A stretch of 14,299 nucleotides of DNA from Spirochaetaceae bacterium (GTDB lineage Bacteria; Spirochaetota; Spirochaetia; Treponematales; Breznakiellaceae): the NCBI GenBank assembly GCA_031257135.1, contig JAIRPH010000091.1, positions 1 to 14,299 of the forward strand. The letters run 5' to 3'. Positions 1 to 5,699 of the stretch are shown here, piece after piece; positions within the stretch are counted from its first letter, which is position 1, and every line of letters starts with the position of its first letter. The notes below the pieces were generated by a model. That model was not told where the DNA came from, did not search any database, and saw only the letters and a program-made list of their open reading frames with translations. The translations under genes and the position numbers were made by a program.

Positions 1-105
1 ATAACCGGAACCGTCACCGGTTCAGACGCAACCAGACGGCTGAGGCTTCGGGCGTTGCACACCCAAACCGCGCAGGTAGCCGCGGCCGCCTCGGAAAAGC
101 TCTAA
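1..105 (+). CDS. C-terminal fragment of an unidentified protein (partial, starts upstream of window)
   Basis: The first frame is open from base 1 to a TAA at 103-105 and gives 34 residues, ending in an alanine-rich stretch followed by SEKL. Third positions are mostly G or C, as in the other genes here. I do not recognise the family. Two other readings remain open over the same bases: a second plus-strand frame is open from base 3 to about 239, and one minus-strand frame is also open, so the reading chosen here is only the most protein-like. No strong terminator follows; there are only a CCGG-A5-CCGG mini-hairpin at 106-118 and a 6-bp hairpin at 133-148 without a T-tract. Confidence 0.35.
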   Translation: MTGTVTGSDATRRLRLRALHTQTAQVAAAASEKL

Positions 106-258
106 CCGGAAAAACCGGGGTATGCGCTCTTCGGCTTCAAGGGAAGCCTATGATTGCCGCGCGTCCGCTTGTCATTATCCGGTTTTTCGTATATTATGTT
201 CTCACTAAGATGCGGGACAAAAAACGCTTTTTTTGCTAAAGTTTTTTTTATAGTTACC

Positions 259-264
259 GATAAT
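259..264 (+). promoter_or_regulatory. Candidate -10 box directly in front of the secreted-protein gene
   Basis: GATAAT ends six bases before the ATG at 271 and sits in a very AT-rich stretch (about 221-270). A weak -35 candidate, TTGCTA at 233-238, is 20 bases away, longer than ideal. There is no Shine-Dalgarno-like sequence in front of the ATG. If the box is real, the transcript would begin at or very near the start codon. Confidence 0.35.
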
Positions 265-270
265 GTAAAA

Positions 271-1305
271 ATGACATGGGCTAAGGATTTCTTAAAAACA
301 GCACGGTTAGGGATACTTTGCCCTTTGCTCTGTTGCGGGCTGTTTTCTTTGCTTGCCGCTCAAGAAGGTCCGGTTTTATCGGTATCCTCAAGCGGGTCTG
401 AACCAGTACGGCTGGGCGCGCCTCCGCTTTTTCCTTCTATCTATTTTACGGATACCCTGAAAAACGTCATAAATCAGGAAGCCTCAAGACCGTCTTGGGC
501 GTATCCTGAAGAGGACAGTCAGCTTGCATCTCAGTCTATTCTTCTGAACGATGATATTCTTGCGTATTACGGGCATCCGAATTCCCGGAACATGGGTATT
601 CTCGGCAGGTACTCGATAGAGGAGCTGGACGCTCAGTTGACTAAACTCGCCGCCGAGTATCGGGCTTTGAGCGGCGGCAGGGGCGTACGGAAAGCGTTCT
701 ATATTATATACGGCACGGTGTGGCCCGAGGGCAATATCGGGATTATCAACGACGCCTTGCTGATGAGATATATAGATTACGCGCTGAAACATAATATGCT
801 GGTATTTATCGACCATCAGATAGGAAAATATCATCCTTTGGATGCTATTAAACGGATGTTTCCGTATCTGAAATATCCTAATGTCCATCTTGCGCTTGAT
901 CCCGAATGGCGGACCACTAAACCTATGAAAGAAATCGGTTCTGTAACGGCCGATGAAATAAATCAAGCCCAAAAAGCTATGGAAGATTACCTGATTGCAA
1001 ATAAAATCCCCGGAGAACGGCTTCTGGTAGTCCATCAATTCAATATCCACATGATTAGGAACAGAGAGGGAGTGAGGGCGAATTTCACGAGGGTCCGGCT
1101 GGTTCACTGCGCCGACGGATTCGGGGCGCCTCATCTCAAGCGGGATTCATACGCGGTCAACGCTCAGGCAGGCAATATGCCGATTAAAGGATTTAAGCTC
1201 TTCTACAACTTCGGCATCCCCGGCGCGGGGTACGATAATCCGCTTCTTACGCCCAAACAGGTCTATGAGCTGAACCCTCGGCCGTACCTCATCATGTATC
1301 AGTGA
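271..1305 (+). CDS. Conserved secreted protein of unknown function
   Basis: A 344-residue protein from the ATG at 271. The frame is open back to a TTG at 154, but the extra 39 residues look like intergenic DNA, whereas starting at 271 gives a good signal peptide: a lysine/arginine-containing start, a hydrophobic core of about 20 residues, and a likely signal peptidase I site after LLAA. The cysteines in the core (LLCC) do not make a proper lipobox. The mature part carries motifs I associate with an uncharacterised secreted family also common in actinobacteria: YYGHP, MGILG, then VFIDHQIG, HLALDPEW and LLVVHQF spaced like successive strands of a TIM barrel, ending with the ADGFGAPHLKR motif. 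Several Asp, His and Glu residues at strand ends hint at an enzyme, perhaps acting on envelope or carbohydrate, but no reaction can be assigned. It is probably monocistronic, and the next gene converges on it with a gap of only ten bases. Confidence 0.75.
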   Translation: MTWAKDFLKTARLGILCPLLCCGLFSLLAAQEGPVLSVSSSGSEPVRLGAPPLFPSIYFTDTLKNVINQEASRPSWAYPEEDSQLASQSILLNDDILAYYGHPNSRNMGILGRYSIEELDAQLTKLAAEYRALSGGRGVRKAFYIIYGTVWPEGNIGIINDALLMRYIDYALKHNMLVFIDHQIGKYHPLDAIKRMFPYLKYPNVHLALDPEWRTTKPMKEIGSVTADEINQAQKAMEDYLIANKIPGERLLVVHQFNIHMIRNREGVRANFTRVRLVHCADGFGAPHLKRDSYAVNAQAGNMPIKGFKLFYNFGIPGAGYDNPLLTPKQVYELNPRPYLIMYQ

Positions 1306-1315
1306 GATCGGCGTT

Positions 1316-2752
1316 TCAGCGGGCTTTATCGGCTAGGTTTCGGTCTGCAATAAGCTGGCGGTTGTCGGGAAACTCTGCCAGCGCCTGTCGGATAAACGCC
1401 CGGGCGCCTTCATAATCCCGCCGGTTGTAAAGGTCGGCAAAGGCGTTGTGAAGTTCCGCAATCCGATTCGAGCGGAATACTTTCAAGCTGTTTTCGAGCG
1501 CGCCATTGGTTCCGTACCGGGCGGCCGCGGCTTCAGTGAAGGCGATGGCTCCTGCCCAGCCTTTTTCCGCGGCAACAAGTTCCGCGCCTTTCAGGACTGC
1601 GAAATTCCGAAATTCCTCTATCCGCCGAGCCGGTAAAAGTCCCTGCGCTTCGGCAATCGCGGCGAGGGCGTTTTCCGCTTCTCCGACGGTCCTAATCTGA
1701 GTCGTCGCCTGAACCAGTTCAAAATCCGTCAGCATAGCGGTAAGCTGTTTTACCTGATCTGAACTGAGATGAGCCGTATATTCCCGTAAAACCTTCCATG
1801 CTTCGGCGATCCGCCGTCCGCCGAGCAGATAAGCCATCAAATTGTTTACCGCCGTATAGGTAAACTCCTGCCACCGAGGGTCAGGGTAGCGGTCTTCGGT
1901 CAGAGCAAACCACCGGAGGGCTTCCTCGGTTTTACCGGTATTGAGGAGATTCGCGCCGAAATACAAGAGGCGGTCTATCAGTTCCTGCCGAGGGTCCGGG
2001 AATAAGGGCGACGAAACCGGATTAGCTTCTCCCGTAAGCAATGCGGTCCGGTTTACCGCCAAGGGTATTGAATCGTTATACCGGTACGTTGATTCCAGTT
2101 CAGAAATCCTGTTGGAAAGTATCAGAGAAATAAGCTCCAGAGGACTGACCGTAGCCCGATCCCGATAGTTCCGAGCCGGTACATAGGCAAACCCGGTAAT
2201 ATTGCCGAAACCGTCGTGAAATTCCTTCCGCCCGCCGGGATCAAAGCCGTAGGGATTGGTAGTCTCCACATCGATCAGTTCAAGACCCGTATTGAGCTGT
2301 ATAAACGCGTGATCTTTAGTTATCACTCCTTTGACATCCAGATCAGCGGAAACCGCCAGAATCATATAGAGTACCGCGGAAGAGACGCAGTTATACTGTC
2401 CTGTCATAAAGATAGTATCCAGTCTTGTTTGATGATATGAATAGGCGTTCAAATAACGGCGATGCATAAAGCTGAGAATATAACTCCCCCGTTCCCGCGG
2501 GTCTGCCGGGAGGTTCAGCCGGAGGCTGTCCACCGCCTCTGCGATAATATCCTCAAATTCCGCCGCGTCCTTAACGCCGGAAGCCCAAAGGCTTATCTGC
2601 GTAAGGGCTTGCCAGGTATTCTCCAGACGAGCATACCGATATACTTGAGGCTCCGCCTCAAGCGCGGGGAACCGTACTGACGTTTGAGCCCCTAAATAAG
2701 GCGTTATCAGGAGCAGAAGGAACCCGATATTTCTCGTTGCTAACCGCACCAT
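1316..2752 (-). CDS. Secreted transglutaminase-like protein with C-terminal helical repeats
   Basis: A 478-residue protein. Residues 1-22 form a signal peptide (MVRL-ATR, hydrophobic core FLLLLITPYL, cleavage near GAQ). The region of about residues 85-170 has the transglutaminase-like layout: Cys122 in YNCVSSAVLYMILA, His148 in DHAFIQL, and Asp161 in LIDVETTNP, a plausible Cys-His-Asp triad. The rest (about 240-478) is alpha-helical with TPR-like pairs, such as ALRWFALTEDRYPD and ARAFIRQALAEFPDN. Such proteins often act as proteases, amidases or non-catalytic peptide binders in the periplasm; which applies here is not shown. The start is supported by the signal peptide. No ribosome-binding site precedes it, and the -10 box lies within a few bases of the ATG. 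The coding end faces the end of the 271-1305 gene, ten bases apart, with no obvious terminator between them. Confidence 0.8.
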   Translation of the reverse strand: MVRLATRNIGFLLLLITPYLGAQTSVRFPALEAEPQVYRYARLENTWQALTQISLWASGVKDAAEFEDIIAEAVDSLRLNLPADPRERGSYILSFMHRRYLNAYSYHQTRLDTIFMTGQYNCVSSAVLYMILAVSADLDVKGVITKDHAFIQLNTGLELIDVETTNPYGFDPGGRKEFHDGFGNITGFAYVPARNYRDRATVSPLELISLILSNRISELESTYRYNDSIPLAVNRTALLTGEANPVSSPLFPDPRQELIDRLLYFGANLLNTGKTEEALRWFALTEDRYPDPRWQEFTYTAVNNLMAYLLGGRRIAEAWKVLREYTAHLSSDQVKQLTAMLTDFELVQATTQIRTVGEAENALAAIAEAQGLLPARRIEEFRNFAVLKGAELVAAEKGWAGAIAFTEAAAARYGTNGALENSLKVFRSNRIAELHNAFADLYNRRDYEGARAFIRQALAEFPDNRQLIADRNLADKAR

Positions 2753-2755
2753 TCG

Positions 2756-2785
2756 ATACTAACCCGAGCCCGCCGCTTTTGTCAA
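2756..2785 (-). promoter_or_regulatory. Sigma-70 type promoter for the transglutaminase-like gene
   Basis: Read on the minus strand, TTGACA (2785-2780) is followed after 18 bases by TAGTAT (2761-2756), or after 17 bases by TTAGTA. Only three or four bases then separate the box from the ATG at 2752, so transcription should start at or next to the start codon. The -35 box matches the consensus; the -10 box matches only in part. Confidence 0.55.
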
Positions 2786-2825
2786 TTATGCAAAACCGCC
2801 GCTGTAAGGGTCGCCAATATTTCTC

Positions 2826-2854
2826 TTGAAATAAACTGCCGCGTATGGTATAAT
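2826..2854 (+). promoter_or_regulatory. Near-consensus sigma-70 promoter for the cyclo-ligase gene
   Basis: TTGAAA (2826-2831), a 17-base spacer and a perfect TATAAT (2849-2854). Only nine bases separate the -10 box from the ATG at 2864, so the predicted transcription start is within about three bases of the start codon. No Shine-Dalgarno sequence is present. The promoter is divergent from the one at 2756-2785, about 40 bases away. Confidence 0.75.
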
Positions 2855-2863
2855 TAGACTATT

Positions 2864-3445
2864 ATGATTTCTAAACCGGCGTTGCGTAAGGAAATAAAAG
2901 GACGGTTGCAGGCGTTTTCCGTCCAGCGGTTTCAGGATGAAGGCGTGCGCGCGGCAGACCGCATACGGACTCTGCCGATCTGGTCCCAATACGGGACGAT
3001 CCTGCTTTTTCTCAATGACAGATTGGAGATTCGCACGGATCCGCTTTTAGAAACAGCCCTTTCTGATAAAAAAAAGGTCTTTGTTCCGAAAACGGTCGAT
3101 TCCGAGCATATCCGGTTTTACCGGATATACGATCCTGAAGGACCGTGGAACTACGGAGCCTTCGATATCCGGGAGCCTAAAACCGACCGCCCCGAAGACG
3201 AGCTGAAACCCGCTGATTTTCCGGGGCTGGTCGTGGTCCCGGGAGTAGCATTCGACCGGAACCGGAACCGGATGGGTCACGGCAAGGGCTATTACGACCG
3301 GTTTCTTGCAACCCTCGACGAGCAAGGCTTATCGTATTATATGCTGGGTCTCTGTATGGATACTCAGATTGTCCCTGAAATCCCTACGGAAGTCTGGGAT
3401 AAAAAAATGGATGCCCTTTGTACCGGTTCAGAGTATATTGGGTAG
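2864..3445 (+). CDS. ygfA: 5-formyltetrahydrofolate cyclo-ligase
   Basis: A 193-residue cytoplasmic enzyme, the usual length, that converts 5-formyltetrahydrofolate to 5,10-methenyltetrahydrofolate with ATP and so returns folate to the one-carbon pool. The N-terminus has the expected KPALRKEIKGRL helix, which fixes the start at 2864. The family signature PGVAFDRNRNRMGHGKGYYD lies at about residues 125-145, with the GHGKGYYDRF nucleotide/folate-binding loop intact. The normal Gly in FDxxGxR is replaced by Asn (DRNRNRMG), a mild departure. The aldo/keto reductase gene begins ten bases after its stop and probably shares the transcript. E. coli calls this gene ygfA or fau. Confidence 0.93.
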   Translation: MISKPALRKEIKGRLQAFSVQRFQDEGVRAADRIRTLPIWSQYGTILLFLNDRLEIRTDPLLETALSDKKKVFVPKTVDSEHIRFYRIYDPEGPWNYGAFDIREPKTDRPEDELKPADFPGLVVVPGVAFDRNRNRMGHGKGYYDRFLATLDEQGLSYYMLGLCMDTQIVPEIPTEVWDKKMDALCTGSEYIG

Positions 3446-3455
3446 GAGATGAAAA

Positions 3456-4559
3456 ATGATATATAGACAATACGGGACTACCGGAAAAAAGGTGTCTCTT
3501 CTAGGATTCGGCGGTATGCGGTTCGGTCATATCGACGATCCTGAGGTATGCGTCCGTATGATGCTCAAAGCCGCGGAAGGAGGCGTTACCTATTTCGATA
3601 CGGCTCCGGGTTATTTTGAGACCAAAAGTGAAAGCGTGTTCGGAAAAGGACTCGCCGAACTGCGGCGGCGGAACCTGCCGTATTACGTGGCGACCAAGAC
3701 GTTCAAGACCACAGAGTCAGACATACGCCGAGAGATCGAAGCCCAGCTCAAACGGCTTGATGTGGACGCCATTGATTTCTATCATATTTGGTGCATTACT
3801 AATCTTGAAAATTGGCAGGCTCGGAAGAAAGACGGTATTCTTGAAACCTTTAGAAAACTGAAAGACCAGGGGCTTATCCGGCATATCTGCGTGTCCAGCC
3901 ATCTCGTCCGGGACGAGATCGGACAGCTTCTTATGGAAGGAGTTTTTGAGGGCGTACTGTTTGGGTATTCAGCCTATAATTTCCAGACCAGAGAGGCGGC
4001 TTTCAACGCGATTCGGGCTAAAAAGCTCGGCGCGGTGGTAATGAATCCTTTAGGCGGCGGGATTATTCCTCAGCATCCTGAACTGTTCGGTTTTCTCAAG
4101 CCTAATCCTGAAGCGTCCGTTGTTGCCGAAGCCCTCCGGTTTTTGTGGGACCATGAGGATATTAGCGTTACTTTGGTAGGATTCAAGGAGGAATCCGACG
4201 TCGCCGACGCCCTTGCCGCCATCGAAGGCTACAAGCCCCGGACTCAGGCGGAGCTTGCGGCGGTTAAATCCAGAGCTTCCGCCTCGTTTGAAGGAGTCTG
4301 TACCGGTTGCGCCTACTGCGACGACTGTCCCCAGGAGATTCCGATTCCCCGGTTTATGGAATCCTACAATCAGAAACTCCTCAACGATCAGCCCGGAACG
4401 AATGTGATTCTGAACCGGCTTAAAAATCATTGGCAAATCGATCCGCATAAAGCCGCGGATTGTGTCGAATGTGGGCAGTGCGAACAGGCTTGTACTCAGC
4501 ACATCGATATTATCGAACGGCTTAAACTCATTACCAGCGCGGTGAAATCAGCCTCGTAA
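3456..4559 (+). CDS. Aldo/keto reductase with C-terminal ferredoxin-type [4Fe-4S] domain
   Basis: A 367-residue protein. Residues 1-270 are an aldo/keto reductase TIM barrel with the catalytic tetrad in place: Asp48 and Tyr53 (FDTAPGY), Lys81 (VATKTF) and His110 (FYHIW). The C-terminus has two cysteine groups: Cys282/285/288/291 (CTGCAYCDDCP) and Cys336/339/342/346 (CVECGQCEQAC), the second being a typical [4Fe-4S] ligand set followed by QHI. This is the iron-sulphur branch of the family found mainly in anaerobes; its substrates are mostly unknown, and electrons may come from ferredoxin-like partners as well as NAD(P)H. A GGAG sequence just after the preceding stop serves as ribosome-binding site. 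The gene ends two bases before a strong terminator, so it is the last of a two-gene unit with the cyclo-ligase; I see no functional link between the two. Confidence 0.9.
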   Translation: MIYRQYGTTGKKVSLLGFGGMRFGHIDDPEVCVRMMLKAAEGGVTYFDTAPGYFETKSESVFGKGLAELRRRNLPYYVATKTFKTTESDIRREIEAQLKRLDVDAIDFYHIWCITNLENWQARKKDGILETFRKLKDQGLIRHICVSSHLVRDEIGQLLMEGVFEGVLFGYSAYNFQTREAAFNAIRAKKLGAVVMNPLGGGIIPQHPELFGFLKPNPEASVVAEALRFLWDHEDISVTLVGFKEESDVADALAAIEGYKPRTQAELAAVKSRASASFEGVCTGCAYCDDCPQEIPIPRFMESYNQKLLNDQPGTNVILNRLKNHWQIDPHKAADCVECGQCEQACTQHIDIIERLKLITSAVKSAS

Positions 4560-4560
4560 A

Positions 4561-4599
4561 AAAAAGCCTGCGGATTGGCCGGTAATCCGCAGGCTTTTT
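4561..4599 (+). terminator. Strong intrinsic terminator after the aldo/keto reductase gene
   Basis: A perfect 16-bp inverted repeat: arms 4561-4576 (A5 then GCCTGCGGATT) and 4584-4599 (its complement ending in T5), with a seven-base loop GGCCGGT. The A-tract and T-tract are part of the stem, so it could stop transcription from either side. It cuts the reductase unit off from the rpsT operon. Confidence 0.93.
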
Positions 4600-4690
4600 C
4601 TCAGTCCTAGGTCCTAATTTGCGGCGAAGATATAGCAATAATTTTCCTGCGCTTGTGAGTATGAGATGTCAAGGCATCGCGTTTTACGCC

Positions 4691-4721
4691 GCCCCTAAAA
4701 GAAAAAGCCCCTAAAGAAAAA
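4691..4721. repeat. Tandem direct repeat upstream of the rpsT operon promoter
   Basis: Two adjoining copies of GCCCCTAAA(A)GAAAAA: 4691-4706 (16 bases) and 4707-4721 (15 bases, one A fewer). They lie 24 bases upstream of the -35 box at 4745, a position fit for an activator or UP-like element, but the function is unknown. Confidence 0.6.
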
Positions 4722-4744
4722 TTTCATATTCCCCGGTTTCCCGC

Positions 4745-4774
4745 TTGACTTTCCTTTTTATTTTATAGTATGGT
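4745..4774 (+). promoter_or_regulatory. Probable promoter of the small zinc protein-rpsT-hup-lnt operon
   Basis: TTGACT (4745-4750), then an 18-base spacer and TATGGT (4769-4774). Several overlapping TATA-like hexamers in the region 4764-4781 make the exact -10 box uncertain. It is followed by a 30-base leader with a good Shine-Dalgarno (AAGGAGA, about 4793-4799) before the ATG at 4806. It is the only clear promoter before a run of closely packed genes. Confidence 0.6.
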
Positions 4775-4805
4775 ATATAAAATAACATAGGCAAGGAGAA
4801 ATAAT

Positions 4806-4976
4806 ATGGCTCAAGCGAGTAAAAACTCCCGTACCTCTAGCGCAACCCAGAAATTTTTCTGCGGTTGCGGAGGTGAAATCAAGATGAAGACCCTCTTCGA
4901 GCAGGGTAAGGTCAAGAATATTGCTGAATGTGAAAAATGCAAGCGCGTTGAACGGCGTCCTTCGGATTTCAAATAG
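4806..4976 (+). CDS. Small zinc-ribbon protein (56 aa), L31-like cysteine pattern
   Basis: A 56-residue basic protein with an ATG at 4806 and a stop at 4974-4976, preceded by the strong ribosome-binding site AAGGAGA. Residues 1-16 are a polar, probably flexible tail (MAQASKNSRTSSATQK). Four cysteines, Cys19/Cys21 (FFCGCGGEI) and Cys42/Cys45 (AECEKCKRVERR), form a CxC-X20-CxxC set that should bind one zinc ion. The layout resembles that of zinc-type ribosomal protein L31 (CxC-X17-CxxC, as in the rpmE product at 10699), and the gene lies 49 bases before rpsT, so a ribosome- or RNA-linked role is a fair guess. Overall similarity to L31 is weak and I do not recognise a named family. Coding is supported by the start signals, basic composition and operon position. 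Confidence 0.75.
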   Translation: MAQASKNSRTSSATQKFFCGCGGEIKMKTLFEQGKVKNIAECEKCKRVERRPSDFK

Positions 4977-5025
4977 GCGTTTCTAATCCGGTAACGTTGC
5001 CGTTAATGAGTATATGGAGGTCCCA

Positions 5026-5301
5026 TTGGCAGGTAAAAGCAGTTCCGCGGTAAAGCGGCATCGCCAGAGTGAAGAGCGGCGTATTCGGAACAAAGCGGTA
5101 AAAAGTTCCGTAAGAACCAGCGTCAGAAAATTTGTAGGGTTAGCCCAGAAAAAAGAAGTCGCTGATGCGGAAGCGGCGTTGAAAGAGATGATCAAAAAAA
5201 TCGATACGGCCGCGCAAAAGGGGATTATCAAGAAAAATGCGGCGGCTCGCAAGAAGTCGCGGATGCAAAAGCTCTTTAATACCCTCAAGGCGGCTCAGTA
5301 G
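5026..5301 (+). CDS. rpsT: Ribosomal protein S20
   Basis: A 91-residue, strongly basic helical protein of the 30S subunit that binds 16S rRNA early in assembly. The N-terminus AGKSSSAVKRHRQSEERRIR and the following KSSVRTSVRKF match S20, and the C-terminal half has the usual KGIIKKNAAARKKSR segment. The chosen start is the TTG at 5026, because the GGAGG at 5016-5020 lies five bases before it. An in-frame ATG at 5014 overlaps that GGAGG and would leave no ribosome-binding site. A rare start codon for this gene is known from other bacteria and can lower expression or serve autoregulation. It follows the small zinc-ribbon gene and is followed, 59 bases on, by the HU gene. Confidence 0.95.
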   Translation: MAGKSSSAVKRHRQSEERRIRNKAVKSSVRTSVRKFVGLAQKKEVADAEAALKEMIKKIDTAAQKGIIKKNAAARKKSRMQKLFNTLKAAQ

Positions 5302-5343
5302 GGTTTGGCCGCGCATTTCCAACAGCATCCGGTCGGTCAAACC
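5302..5343 (+). other. Inverted repeat between rpsT and the HU gene
   Basis: GGTTTGGCC (5302-5310) can pair with GGTCAAACC (5335-5343), nine pairs including one G-U, around a 24-base loop. It begins at the last base after the rpsT stop and ends next to a possible ribosome-binding site (AGAGG, 5344-5348) of the HU gene. There is no T-run, so it is not an intrinsic terminator; it may protect the mRNA or modulate HU translation. Confidence 0.4.
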
Positions 5344-5360
5344 AGAGGATCGGAACAGTA

Positions 5361-5696
5361 ATGGCAAGAAAAAAATACACCCGATCTGAAGTAATTGATT
5401 CAGTGGCGGAAAAAGCCGGACTAGATCAGCAGGAAGTTCGGAAGGTAATGGATTATATTCTTGACGATATTAAAACCGCCCTCGCGGACAATAAAATTAT
5501 TGAACTTCGAGGGTTCGGAACCTTTGAAGTTAAGTCGAGAAAGGGCAGAGAAAAAGCAAGAAATCCAAAAACCGGAGAATTAGTGTCCGTTGATTCTCAC
5601 GGGAGTGCCATATTCAGACCGGGCAGAGAATTGAAGCAAGCCGTATGGAACCTCGTTGAAGACCGTGAGGAACCTCAGTCCGAAGATAGTGAGTAA
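5361..5696 (+). CDS. hup: HU/IHF-family DNA-binding protein
   Basis: A 111-residue nucleoid protein that bends and compacts DNA as a dimer. The N-terminal helices (residues 1-45) lead into the hallmark IELRGFGTFEVKSRKGREKA and NPKTGE, then the beta arm and FRPGRELKQAV. The final 12 or so residues (EDREEPQSEDSE) form an acidic tail beyond the usual 90-residue HU, unlike the basic tails of some HU homologues. The ribosome-binding site is weak (GAGG about 12 bases upstream). The lnt start follows the stop by three bases, so the two are surely co-transcribed. HU next to rpsT and lnt is an order I recall from treponemes. Confidence 0.93.
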   Translation: MARKKYTRSEVIDSVAEKAGLDQQEVRKVMDYILDDIKTALADNKIIELRGFGTFEVKSRKGREKARNPKTGELVSVDSHGSAIFRPGRELKQAVWNLVEDREEPQSEDSE

Positions 5697-5699
5697 TAT

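Noticed and set aside
154..270. Longer N-terminus for the secreted-protein gene, starting at TTG 154
   Set aside because: The added residues do not look like protein, a T-rich promoter-like stretch lies inside, and the ATG at 271 gives a clean signal peptide at the N-terminus.
484..1134. 216-codon open frame on the minus strand opposite the secreted-protein gene
   Set aside because: No recognisable motifs, while the plus-strand frame has a signal peptide and family motifs.
4600..4744. Possible RNA gene or riboswitch between the terminator and the rpsT operon promoter
   Set aside because: Apart from a tandem repeat (4691-4721) and a short GTCCTAG/GTCCTAA doublet near 4604-4617, I found no stable conserved-looking fold and no tRNA-like pattern.
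5014..5025. ATG at 5014 as start of rpsT
   Set aside because: It overlaps the GGAGG that serves the TTG at 5026, and the family N-terminus begins with AGKS right after that TTG.
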